Part shown: positions 1 to 5,070 of the stretch, one piece after another
Layout of the letters: the number at the start of each line of letters is the position of its first letter
Numbering within the stretch: position 1 is the first letter of the stretch
Source: Pseudomonadota bacterium
GTDB taxonomy: Bacteria; Pseudomonadota; Gammaproteobacteria; Steroidobacterales; Steroidobacteraceae
Direction: 5' to 3'
Assembly (NCBI GenBank): GCA_021808195.1
Contig: JAKBCE010000126.1
Location: 1 to 6,936 of the forward strand
DNA length: 6,936 bases
Translations under genes and position numbers: made by a program
Notes under the pieces: model-generated
Told to the model about the DNA's origin: nothing
Seen by the model: the letters and a program-made list of their open reading frames with translations, nothing else
The model's database searches: none

Positions 1-1
1 G

Positions 2-139
2 ACCGCTGAGATGGCGACGCGCCTTGCCGCTGCGCTCGGCACTACGGCGCATTACTGGCTCAACATGCAGACCAATTACGACTTGGCGCATACCGGGCCG
101 ATCCCGCGAATTGCACCGCTGCGCCAAGCGGCAGCCTGA
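2..139 (+). CDS. higA: HigA-family antitoxin, C-terminal 45 residues (partial at left edge)
   Basis: The frame is open from base 2 and ends in TGA at 137-139. It reads TAEMATRLAAALGTT, then HYWLNMQTNYDLAHT, then a short basic tail ending in QAAA. The pattern (T/S)xEMAxRLAxALGTxxxxWLNxQxxYDL is the typical C-terminal part of HigA (VapI-like) XRE-type antitoxins, just after the helix-turn-helix, which would lie left of the window. In this family HigA binds and neutralises the HigB mRNA interferase and represses its own operon. The toxin gene normally lies immediately upstream of higA, so it should be outside the window to the left. The reading frame and motif are seen directly; the toxin partner is inferred. 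The call is firm for the family; whether the module is functional cannot be judged. Confidence 0.85.
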   Translation, partial: TAEMATRLAAALGTTAHYWLNMQTNYDLAHTGPIPRIAPLRQAAA

Positions 140-166
140 TCCGACAGCCGAACCCCGACGCGCCTA

Positions 167-189
167 CCCGTGGAGTAATTGCCCACGGG
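167..189 (+). terminator. Weak hairpin after higA
   Basis: CCCGTGG (167-173) pairs perfectly with CCACGGG (183-189) around a nine-base loop, 28 bases after the higA stop codon. It is followed by GAAAAGG and not by a T run, so it is not a classical intrinsic terminator. It may only be a stabilising 3' hairpin or chance pairing in GC-rich DNA. Confidence 0.25.
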
Positions 190-515
190 GAAAAGGCCGC
201 ATCCTGACGGCTCTGGCGCGGCGGCTCCATTCAGGAAGCGTCACAGGAGCGCACCATGCCGAAGCGGGGCGCTGCCTGAGGATCGCGCCAATGCGTGAGG
301 CGATGGTCTCACCGCGACGCCGGAACCCGTCGCAGGCGACGCGCACGGGGATGCCGAATGCACAAATTCCGTCCGTACCGCGACGGGCATCGACGCAGTT
401 GAGCGGCGAGTCACCTGTCGGGGGGCGCACGGCCCGCCACCCGAGCACAGAGGATTCCGGCCGGACCGCGCGTTGTGGTAGGGTTCATGGCAACAAACCG
501 GATAACTATGGCCTG

Positions 516-523
516 AAGGGAGG
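516..523 (+). promoter_or_regulatory. Ribosome binding site fixing the GTG start of the lipoprotein
   Basis: AAGGGAGG at 516-523 is followed by five bases and then GTG at 529. It supports the GTG start over the in-frame ATG at 568 (residue 14), which would cut off the charged start of the signal peptide. Confidence 0.7.
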
Positions 524-528
524 CTCCC

Positions 529-1137
529 GTGCAGAAATCCTCGTCGACGGCCCGCGGGGTCGTCTTGATGGCCTCGTCCCTGGCGCTTGCCCTGATCTCT
601 GGCTGCGCACCGCAGAGGCCGTTGCTGAACCAATCGCTCGTGTGGACACCGACTCATCAGCTCGATCTGGGTGTCACGCCCAATATCGGTACACTGGCGA
701 CGGTTCGGTTTGAGACATTCACGGACACGGCGGCGAATCCCAGTCTCGTCGGTGAGAACGTCGAGCAATCCAAGCCCCGCCTCGTCACGACCGTCACTCC
801 GGTGGGCCAATTCGTCAGTGAGCACCTGCAACACCTGTTCGCTCAGGCGGGCTACACCGCGGGCGGCACGAGCGCCGAGCGAGTCATCTCCGGGCAAGTC
901 CACAAATTCTTCGTCAGAGAGCATAACCTGTACCGCGCGTCGATCGTGCTCACGCTGACGGCGCGCAATCGCAGCGGCGCGGTGTTGTGGCAAGGCACCG
1001 TCTGGGGCAGGAACAGGACGTTCGGCCGATCGTATCAGCTCTACAATTACAATCAGGTGCTGTCGGACTCGGTCGTCAGTGTCGCGAACCAGTTGCTGAC
1101 GAACCCCTCGGTACGCAAAGCGCTCACGCTGCACTGA
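529..1137 (+). CDS. Outer-membrane lipoprotein, YajG-like in appearance
   Basis: This 202-aa protein begins at a GTG with a strong ribosome binding site. Residues 1-25 are a lipoprotein signal peptide: a polar start with K3 and R9, a hydrophobic core (LALALI) and the lipobox ISGC. Cys26 would be lipidated and cleavage falls just before it. Residue +2 is alanine, not aspartate, so sorting to the outer membrane is expected. The mature part alternates polar and hydrophobic residues like a small alpha/beta domain. It includes a stretch around VSEHLQHLFAQAGYT, a strand pair around ASIVLTLTARNRSGAVLWQG, and a closing helix NYNQVLSDSVVSVANQLL. This order (short helix, strands, helix near the C-terminus) recalls the YajG family of uncharacterised lipoproteins, but identity is low and this is from memory. 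The gene stands alone; a long hairpin follows it. Lipoprotein status is well supported, the family is tentative, and no function can be assigned. Confidence 0.85.
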   Translation: MQKSSSTARGVVLMASSLALALISGCAPQRPLLNQSLVWTPTHQLDLGVTPNIGTLATVRFETFTDTAANPSLVGENVEQSKPRLVTTVTPVGQFVSEHLQHLFAQAGYTAGGTSAERVISGQVHKFFVREHNLYRASIVLTLTARNRSGAVLWQGTVWGRNRTFGRSYQLYNYNQVLSDSVVSVANQLLTNPSVRKALTLH

Positions 1138-1164
1138 GCTGACCTATTACGTCCGGCCAGGGAA

Positions 1165-1200
1165 TCGAGGGGAGCGCATTTCGAAGTGACGCTCCCTCGA
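1165..1200 (+). terminator. Long imperfect hairpin after the lipoprotein gene
   Basis: TCGAGGGGAGCG (1165-1176) pairs with CGCTCCCTCGA (1190-1200) with one bulged G. The pairing continues inward as CATT (1177-1180) with AGTG (1185-1188), leaving a TCGA tetraloop and one bulged A at 1189. That gives about 15 base pairs, 28 bases after the stop codon. There is no T run behind it, so it could act as a 3' stabilising hairpin as easily as a terminator. Confidence 0.45.
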
Positions 1201-1204
1201 ACGA

Positions 1205-1393
1205 CGCGCTGATTGAGTCACGCGCGGGAATGACAGAGGCTTATCAGCAGAGGCATTGACGACGGCTGGCGCACGCGCCGGTCGGCCCAGTGTCGCGGCG
1301 TTCCATCCCGCGCATGGGGCGGCCGCGAAATCCCGCAGCCGCCATGAAGATGGGCGTTGCCCTGAGCGCAAGCCAATCTGCGACCCGCGCCAT
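1205..1393 (-). pseudogene. Probable decayed gene for a small membrane protein
   Basis: Reading leftward from ATG at 1393-1391, one frame gives MARVADWLALRATPIFMAA, then GFRGRPM. A second minus-strand frame, further left, gives SSMPLLISLCHSRA, a TGA stop at 1220-1218, and then LNQ. Together these match, from memory, the layout of a widespread family of small (about 80-aa) unnamed proteobacterial membrane proteins. Those start like R(I/V)ADWLALxATPxFAxMALL, have a GGGPM turn, and end like MYLLMSAFHxAPWLKLI. Here the two conserved ends are in different frames, the first hydrophobic segment is shortened, and the expected Trp codon of the end motif is TGA. That suggests at least one frameshift plus a stop. 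The frames and the TGA are seen directly; the family match is recollection and the decay is inference. It could still be a chance resemblance. Confidence 0.35.
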
Positions 1394-1461
1394 ACAACGT
1401 CGGCGAAGAACTGAACGCTCGGGGCGATTGAGCACGGTCGTGCTCGGAATCGTAGTCCGAA

Positions 1462-1475
1462 CGGGTCATCGGCAG
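1462..1475. repeat. Copy 1 of the CGGGTCATCGGCAG repeat
   Basis: CGGGTCATCGGCAG occurs here and again, identically, at 1745-1758. A near-identical GGGGTCATCGCCAG lies at 3036-3049. All three copies are outside genes. An exact 14-mer repeat is slightly unexpected in a window this size but not decisive. Confidence 0.35.
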
Positions 1476-1498
1476 GCGCCCCCGGGGATGGGGCCTGC
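1472..1498 (+). other. GC-rich hairpin in the pre-ompA gap
   Basis: GCAGGC (1472-1477) pairs with GCCTGC (1493-1498), and inner C-run and G-run bases can extend the stem with a bulge. No T run follows. It overlaps the end of the first repeat copy. Its role is unknown; chance is possible given the base composition. Confidence 0.25.
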
Positions 1499-1744
1499 GG
1501 ACTTCGCATCAGCCGCATGATCGCTGGACGTTCCCCCTTTTGTGAGAGGTGCGCGTCGGGCGTCCTTTGTCATTCTTCTGCGCTGCTGCTTGCACGCGTC
1601 GCATGCGCGAGGATTGAGCGTGCCATGACGGTGATTGTTTACTGATGAGCACAGAGCATCGCGTGCAAGAGCGGCGCTCTGATGTCCGCTTCAGTAGCTG
1701 TTCATGGTCGGTTGGTCATACTCGATCGGGCAGTGCAAGAAGCT

Positions 1745-1758
1745 CGGGTCATCGGCAG
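1745..1758. repeat. Copy 2 of the CGGGTCATCGGCAG repeat, upstream of ompA
   Basis: This copy is identical to that at 1462-1475 and ends 66 bases before the ompA start codon. Like the variant at 3036-3049, it is preceded by GGGCAG (here 1728-1733, 11 bases before the shared block). That makes the pair upstream of ompA and the DoxX-like gene look more alike than either does to copy 1. Confidence 0.35.
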
Positions 1759-1811
1759 CCTCCGTCGCACGCGGCGCCCCGTAAGACCTCGAAAAACAAC
1801 TCTGTACAACC

Positions 1812-1817
1812 AAGGAG
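1812..1817 (+). promoter_or_regulatory. Ribosome binding site fixing the GTG start of ompA
   Basis: AAGGAG at 1812-1817 stands seven bases before GTG at 1825. The GTG is followed directly by a good signal peptide, so this site decides the start against the in-frame ATG at 1645, which would add 60 residues ahead of the signal sequence. Confidence 0.85.
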
Positions 1818-1824
1818 AGAAGTT

Positions 1825-2910
1825 GTGCGTCTCAGAAAATCATTGATATTGTGCGCCATTGCCATGCCGGCGGTGGCGTTTGCCGGTCAGTCGGATCACT
1901 GGTACATCACCCCCGAGGTCGGCGGTATCTCGCCGAACTATCAGCGGTCCCTCGAGAAGAACGACTGGCTCTATGGGCTCGCGTTCGGGCGGGAGCTCAA
2001 CCGCTATTTCAATCTCGAGTTGAATCTCGATGGGACCCGTCTGTCCGGGCGGCGCGGGGCGGACTCGATCAACATCTACGGCACGACGCTCGATGCGCTC
2101 GCGGTCCTGAACCGCAGCGGGACGATCTCGCCGTATCTGCGTCTCGGAGCTGGGTTCGTGCACGATGTCCCCGGGGGGCAGGTTCCCAACCAGACAAATT
2201 TTGCTGCGGACGCCGGCGTCGGGTTCTACTGGAATCTCTGGCGCAGCGCCGGGGGTACGAATGCGTTTGCCCTGCGACCTGAGATCAAAGTCCGGTGGGA
2301 AAATCCGGGCCACTCCCCGGATCTACAGGATTACATCGCAGACCTCGGCTTCCAGTACTCCTTCGGCGGTTCGCGCGCCCCGAGCGCACCCGCGGAGGTT
2401 GCGCCACCACCACCGCCTCCGGCGCCTGCCCCCAAGCCCGCGCCGACGCCGACCGCACCACCCGCACCCCCAGCGCCGCCCGAGGCACCGCCGAACCCTG
2501 CGCGCAGCACGTTCACGGTGCCCACGCGCGGCTCGGTGATTCTCAAGGGGGTGACGTTCGCGTTCAATTCCGCGCGACTGACGGCATCGTCGCGTTCGGT
2601 TTTGGATCAGGCGGCTGCCGGCCTGAAGAGCCATCCGCTGTTGAAGGTCGAGATCCAGGGTTATACCGACAGCGTTGGAACGGTGGCTTACAACCTGAAA
2701 CTCTCACGGCGCCGTGCCCAGTCCGTGCGTCATTTCCTGGTGGCAGACGGCGTCGCGCCGGGGCAGTTGCGGGCCCGCGGTTACGGTCCGGCCGATCCGA
2801 TTGCGAGTAATCGCACCGCCGCCGGGCGAGCGCTGAACCGTCGGGTAGTGATGAAGGTGCTGAGCAATCCCAATGCCGTCAGGGTCAAGGGGCAGGGCAT
2901 CGCGAAGTAG
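1825..2910 (+). CDS. OmpA-family outer-membrane protein (barrel plus peptidoglycan-binding domain)
   Basis: This 361-aa protein starts at GTG. Residues 1-20 are a signal peptide (RLRK, then a hydrophobic core, then AFA) with likely cleavage before Gly21. Residues about 21-180 alternate polar and aromatic residues, as expected of an eight-stranded OmpA-like barrel ending near LGFQYSF. Residues about 183-228 are a proline/alanine-rich linker with a run of six prolines. Residues about 232-346 are the OmpA C-terminal domain: GVTFAFNSARL, GYTDSVG, NLKLSRRRAQSVRHFL, ARGYG and NRRV. Asp282 (in TDSVG) and Arg297 (in LSRRRA), 15 residues apart, match the pair that binds diaminopimelate in Acinetobacter OmpA. 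So the protein should sit in the outer membrane and hold peptidoglycan in the periplasm. It is followed by a perfect hairpin and seems to be a single-gene unit. The family is secure; whether the barrel conducts solutes is not shown. Which OmpA paralogue it is cannot be told. Confidence 0.93.
   Translation: MRLRKSLILCAIAMPAVAFAGQSDHWYITPEVGGISPNYQRSLEKNDWLYGLAFGRELNRYFNLELNLDGTRLSGRRGADSINIYGTTLDALAVLNRSGTISPYLRLGAGFVHDVPGGQVPNQTNFAADAGVGFYWNLWRSAGGTNAFALRPEIKVRWENPGHSPDLQDYIADLGFQYSFGGSRAPSAPAEVAPPPPPPAPAPKPAPTPTAPPAPPAPPEAPPNPARSTFTVPTRGSVILKGVTFAFNSARLTASSRSVLDQAAAGLKSHPLLKVEIQGYTDSVGTVAYNLKLSRRRAQSVRHFLVADGVAPGQLRARGYGPADPIASNRTAAGRALNRRVVMKVLSNPNAVRVKGQGIAK
2382..2508 (+). repeat. Proline/alanine-rich linker coding region of the OmpA protein
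   Basis: This stretch encodes a low-complexity linker made almost only of Pro and Ala with scattered Lys, Thr and Glu, starting after PSA and running to PNPARS. It joins the barrel to the periplasmic domain. Such linkers are common in OmpA proteins of high-GC proteobacteria and vary in length between strains, since C-rich runs slip easily. Confidence 0.75.
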
Positions 2911-2922
2911 CCGAGTGGATCG

Positions 2923-2955
2923 CACCCTGGAGCGCCGTGGTGGCGCTCCAGGGTG
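2923..2955 (+). terminator. Perfect hairpin terminating ompA
   Basis: A 14-bp perfect stem, CACCCTGGAGCGCC (2923-2936) with GGCGCTCCAGGGTG (2942-2955), has the five-base loop GTGGT. It begins 12 bases after the ompA stop. Only a short T-containing tail (TTCCTCG) follows, which is usual for strong terminators in GC-rich genomes. Confidence 0.75.
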
Positions 2956-3035
2956 TTCCTCGCACGACCCGTGCCCGCGAGACGTCCATGCGGCGAAGTG
3001 GGCCGCGCTGTCACCGGGGCAGACTGAGTGCGATC

Positions 3036-3049
3036 GGGGTCATCGCCAG
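3036..3049. repeat. Variant copy of the GGGTCATCG repeat, upstream of the DoxX-like gene
   Basis: GGGGTCATCGCCAG differs at two places from the 14-nt repeat at 1462 and 1745. GGGCAG at 3017-3022 precedes it, as one precedes the copy upstream of ompA. It ends 115 bases before the next start codon. Confidence 0.3.
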
Positions 3050-3102
3050 ATGGACGCATTGCGATCCCTGAGCCGTTTGGGCTGGATGCAAAGGATGTAC
3101 TG

Positions 3103-3114
3103 CGCTCGCGAGCG
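3103..3114. promoter_or_regulatory. Perfect 12-bp palindrome upstream of the DoxX-like gene
   Basis: CGCTCGCGAGCG is its own reverse complement and lies 50 bases before the ATG at 3165. TATGCT at 3118-3123, just after it, weakly resembles a -10 box, but no fitting -35 element is seen. A regulator binding site is possible, though short GC palindromes also occur by chance in such DNA. Confidence 0.25.
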
Positions 3115-3164
3115 GCGTATGCTCACCCGCAACACACAGGAACAGTGGCACGGATGGGGGTCGC

Positions 3165-4022
3165 ATGAACTTACCGGGCGTCGTTCGCGCAGGGCCCCTC
3201 AACGCCGGTGCCGTCGCGCGCGGGGTGTTTGCGCTCGCATCGGGGAGTATCGCCGTGTGGATCCTGGTGTTCGGGCAGTGGGTGCCGCAGCCCCTGCCGG
3301 CCGCGATGCCACTGCGTGAGCTGCTGACCTACGCGGGGGCTGTGGTGATTCTGGTGGCGAGCGCAGGTCTCTGTGTCGCCCGCACCGCGGTGGCGGCCGT
3401 GTTGACGTTGGGTGCCTACCAAGCGGTCTCGGCCGCGCTGGCGGTGCCTCTGTGGCTCGCCAGGCCGCTGAGCGTCGGTGCGTGGTATCCGTTTTGCGAG
3501 GCCGTGACGCCGCTCGCTGCCGCGGCGGCCCTTTACCTGATGCTGCGGCACTCGAAGCCGGGACTCGAGCGGGCGCGCGTTGAGCGGGTCGCTCTGCGTG
3601 GCGCGCAGATTGTGTTTGGTCTCACCTGCGTCTTCTATGGGGATTCTCACTTTGTCTATGCCGCGTATACGGCCACCCTGGTGCCGGCTTGGCTGCCCGA
3701 TCGATTGCTGCTCGCGTATGTCACGGGCGCCTGTCATGTCGCCGCGGGACTGGCCATCATCGTCGGGATCATGCCGCGGCTGGCCGCAGGGCTCGAAGCG
3801 ACGATGATGAGCCTGTTCGGGCTCGTGGTCTGGGTGCCGAGCTTCTTTGCACAACCGAGGCCCAGCTGGGCCACCCCGCCTTCGCAGCAGTGGTCAGAGC
3901 TCGTCGTGACGGCCCTGATGGCGGCGGCAGCCTGGGTCGTGATGCTCTCCTACCGGGACAACTGTAGCGTCCAGGATTTCGCTTCGACCGTACCGGAACG
4001 GGTGCCCGGCACCCCGCCGTGA
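3165..4022 (+). CDS. DoxX-like integral membrane protein with two homologous halves
   Basis: This 285-aa protein starts at ATG; a G-run (3156-3160) four bases before serves as a modest ribosome binding site. About eight hydrophobic helices can be seen, near residues 19-38, 52-71, 75-98, 108-127, 145-163, 180-201, 207-228 and 245-263. The second half carries a DoxX-like signature: a short helix with FGLTCVFYGDSHFVYAAYT, LVPAWLP, then RLLLAYVTGACHVAAGLAII. The first half has the same order (RGVFALASGS, VPQPLPAAMPLRELLTYAGA, VASAGLCV), so the protein looks like two four-helix units in tandem. DoxX-type proteins are inner-membrane proteins whose roles are mostly unknown; a few have been linked to oxidative stress or quinone reactions, and nothing here fixes a substrate. 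It lies upstream of the PPK2 gene on the same strand, with 84 bp between stop and start, so cotranscription is possible but unproved. Membrane location is sure, the family is likely, and function is unknown. Confidence 0.85.
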   Translation: MNLPGVVRAGPLNAGAVARGVFALASGSIAVWILVFGQWVPQPLPAAMPLRELLTYAGAVVILVASAGLCVARTAVAAVLTLGAYQAVSAALAVPLWLARPLSVGAWYPFCEAVTPLAAAAALYLMLRHSKPGLERARVERVALRGAQIVFGLTCVFYGDSHFVYAAYTATLVPAWLPDRLLLAYVTGACHVAAGLAIIVGIMPRLAAGLEATMMSLFGLVVWVPSFFAQPRPSWATPPSQQWSELVVTALMAAAAWVVMLSYRDNCSVQDFASTVPERVPGTPP

Positions 4023-4106
4023 TGTCGTGCTGCCGGACGGGGGCGTCGCGCGAGGCGGGAGAAGCCCCTATCGACAGTGTGACGGGCTGTGAGTATCAGT
4101 GGGCCC

Positions 4107-4937
4107 ATGAGCGATAGTGAACATTTTCGGGTGGCGGCGGGCGCCCGGGTGAAGCTCTCCGAGATCGATCCGGCGTTCAAGGGGCGCCATCCGGACCACG
4201 CGTCGGCAGCAGCCGAACTGCAGCACTACACCGAGCGTCTGCGCGCGCTGCAGGAGCTGCTCTATGCCGACGGCCGCCATTCGCTGCTGATCTGTCTGCA
4301 GGCCATGGACACCGGCGGCAAGGACGGTGTCATCAACCACGTGCTCGGCGCAATGAACCCGCAGGGGTGCCGGGTGGCGCATTTTCGCCGCCCCTCGCCC
4401 GAGGAAGCGGCGCATGATTTCCTGTGGCGGGCCCATCGGGATGCGCCAGCGCGCGGCGAGGTGGTCATCTTCAACCGCTCTCACTACGAGGACGTGCTGG
4501 TAGTGCGGGTTCATGAGCTGATCGACAAGGCCGTGTGGATGCAACGCTATGCGCGCATCAACGAGTTCGAGCGCAATCTCGCCGACGACGGCGTCGCGAT
4601 CCTGAAGTTCTACCTGCACATCTCGAGCGAAGAGCAGCTGGCGCGATTCAAAGCGCGGCTCGAGGATCCGAGCAAACACTGGAAGATCAGCGTCGCGGAT
4701 TATGCCGAGCGCAAGTTCTGGTCCCAGTATCAGCGCGCCTACGAAGATGCGCTCTCACGCTGCAGCAGCGAGCACGCGCCCTGGTACGTCATCCCGGGTA
4801 ATCACAAGTGGTACCGCAATCTCGCCATCGCCCGCATCGTGGTCGAGCGCCTCGAGGCGATGAACCTGAAATACCCTCCGGCTGCGGTCGATCTGGCGCA
4901 GATCCGCCGCGACTACCACTCCGCAGCGCAGCGCTGA
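4107..4937 (+). CDS. ppk2: Polyphosphate kinase 2 family protein (class III-like)
   Basis: PPK2 enzymes move phosphate between polyphosphate and nucleotides in the cytosol; class III members can turn AMP and ADP into ATP using polyphosphate. With the start at ATG 4107 the protein has 276 residues, normal for a one-domain PPK2. Seen in order: the lead-in FRVAAGARVKLSEIDPAF, the Walker A loop QAMDTGGKDG (about 65-74), NPQG followed by FRRPSPEEAAHDFLWR, the Walker B and lid region VVIFNRSHYEDVLVVRVH (about 119-136), then DPSKHWKISVADYAERKFW and EHAPWYVIPGNHKWYRN near the C-terminus. These are the expected PPK2 landmarks and closest, from memory, to class III. An in-frame GTG at 4089 would add six residues; neither start has a strong ribosome binding site. 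I prefer the ATG because MSDSEHFRV resembles the usual family N-terminus. No key residue appears lost, so the enzyme is probably active. The class, and thus AMP against ADP preference, is less certain than the family. Confidence 0.92.
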   Translation: MSDSEHFRVAAGARVKLSEIDPAFKGRHPDHASAAAELQHYTERLRALQELLYADGRHSLLICLQAMDTGGKDGVINHVLGAMNPQGCRVAHFRRPSPEEAAHDFLWRAHRDAPARGEVVIFNRSHYEDVLVVRVHELIDKAVWMQRYARINEFERNLADDGVAILKFYLHISSEEQLARFKARLEDPSKHWKISVADYAERKFWSQYQRAYEDALSRCSSEHAPWYVIPGNHKWYRNLAIARIVVERLEAMNLKYPPAAVDLAQIRRDYHSAAQR

Positions 4938-4955
4938 GGCCCGGACGCTCGATTT

Positions 4956-4986
4956 GAGCCGCGCTGCGCGCTAGGATGCGCGGCTC
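4956..4986 (+). other. 9-bp perfect stem between ppk2 and the carboxypeptidase gene
   Basis: GAGCCGCGC (4956-4964) pairs with GCGCGGCTC (4978-4986) around a 13-base loop. The loop contains TAGGAT (4972-4977), which resembles a -10 box; TTGAGC at 4954-4959 is a fair -35 box, but only 12 bases separate them. The element could be the ppk2 terminator without a T run, part of the promoter of the next gene, or both. A second 6-bp stem, CGGGCG (4990-4995) with CGCCCG (5005-5010), follows. Confidence 0.35.
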
Positions 4987-5055
4987 GAGCGGGCGATCCG
5001 CACCCGCCCGAGCGGCCGAGGCGCTGCGCCGGCCGACGCGCCACCGGCAGACTCT

Positions 5056-5061
5056 GGAGGA
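5056..5061 (+). promoter_or_regulatory. Ribosome binding site of the carboxypeptidase gene
   Basis: GGAGGA at 5056-5061 stands nine bases before ATG at 5071. That ATG opens a clean signal peptide, so the start is well fixed. Confidence 0.75.
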
Positions 5062-5070
5062 TCCATCCGC

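Larger units (their letters stand above)
140..528. other. Gap between higA and the lipoprotein gene, no convincing gene
   Basis: This 389-bp gap has open frames on both strands, but they look like GC-rich shadows: arginine-, proline- and serine-rich, with no recognisable motif and no good ribosome binding site. A 7-bp perfect stem (167-173 with 183-189, nine-base loop) lies shortly after the higA stop. Just before the lipoprotein gene there is an AT-richer box, GGATAACTAT at 500-509, which could be part of a promoter. I could not pair it with a -35 element at normal spacing: TTGTGG at 473-478 is about 22 bases away. Confidence 0.55.
1138..1824. other. Long gap before ompA holding decayed sequence and hairpins
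   Basis: This 687-bp stretch has no intact gene that I believe. It holds a long imperfect hairpin (1165-1200), a probable decayed minus-strand gene (about 1205-1393), a second hairpin (1472-1498), and two copies of CGGGTCATCGGCAG (1462-1475 and 1745-1758). The porin frame is open back to an ATG at 1645, but that stretch encodes a serine- and arginine-rich sequence with no family character, so it is probably leader, not protein. I looked for a sigma-70-type promoter for ompA between about 1560 and 1800 and found no pair of boxes at good spacing. Confidence 0.55.

Noticed and set aside
356..394. Minus-strand VDARRGTDGICAF, resembling the VDxRRGxDG start of IS66 TnpB proteins
   Set aside because: The likeness covers only 13 residues; the expected FVFRxRRG block does not follow in any frame. 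Probably chance.
24..713. A 229-codon plus-strand open frame running from higA into the lipoprotein gene
   Set aside because: It overlaps two better-supported genes in other frames, and its product is low-complexity Arg/Ser/Pro/Gly with no family character.
241..1134. A 297-codon minus-strand open frame opposite the lipoprotein gene and its leader
   Set aside because: It is the antisense shadow of a GC-rich gene: arginine-rich, with no motif and no ribosome binding site, while the plus strand carries a clear lipobox protein.
1290..1520. A 76-codon plus-strand open frame in the pre-ompA gap
   Set aside because: The product is Arg-, Ser- and Ala-rich, no ribosome binding site precedes it, and it lies opposite the decayed minus-strand gene.
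1567..1572. TTGTCA as a -35 box for ompA
   Set aside because: No -10-like hexamer lies 16-18 bases downstream.
4089..4106. GTG at 4089 as the ppk2 start
   Set aside because: It adds six residues that do not look like family sequence, and the ribosome binding site is no better than for the ATG at 4107; kept as an alternative only.
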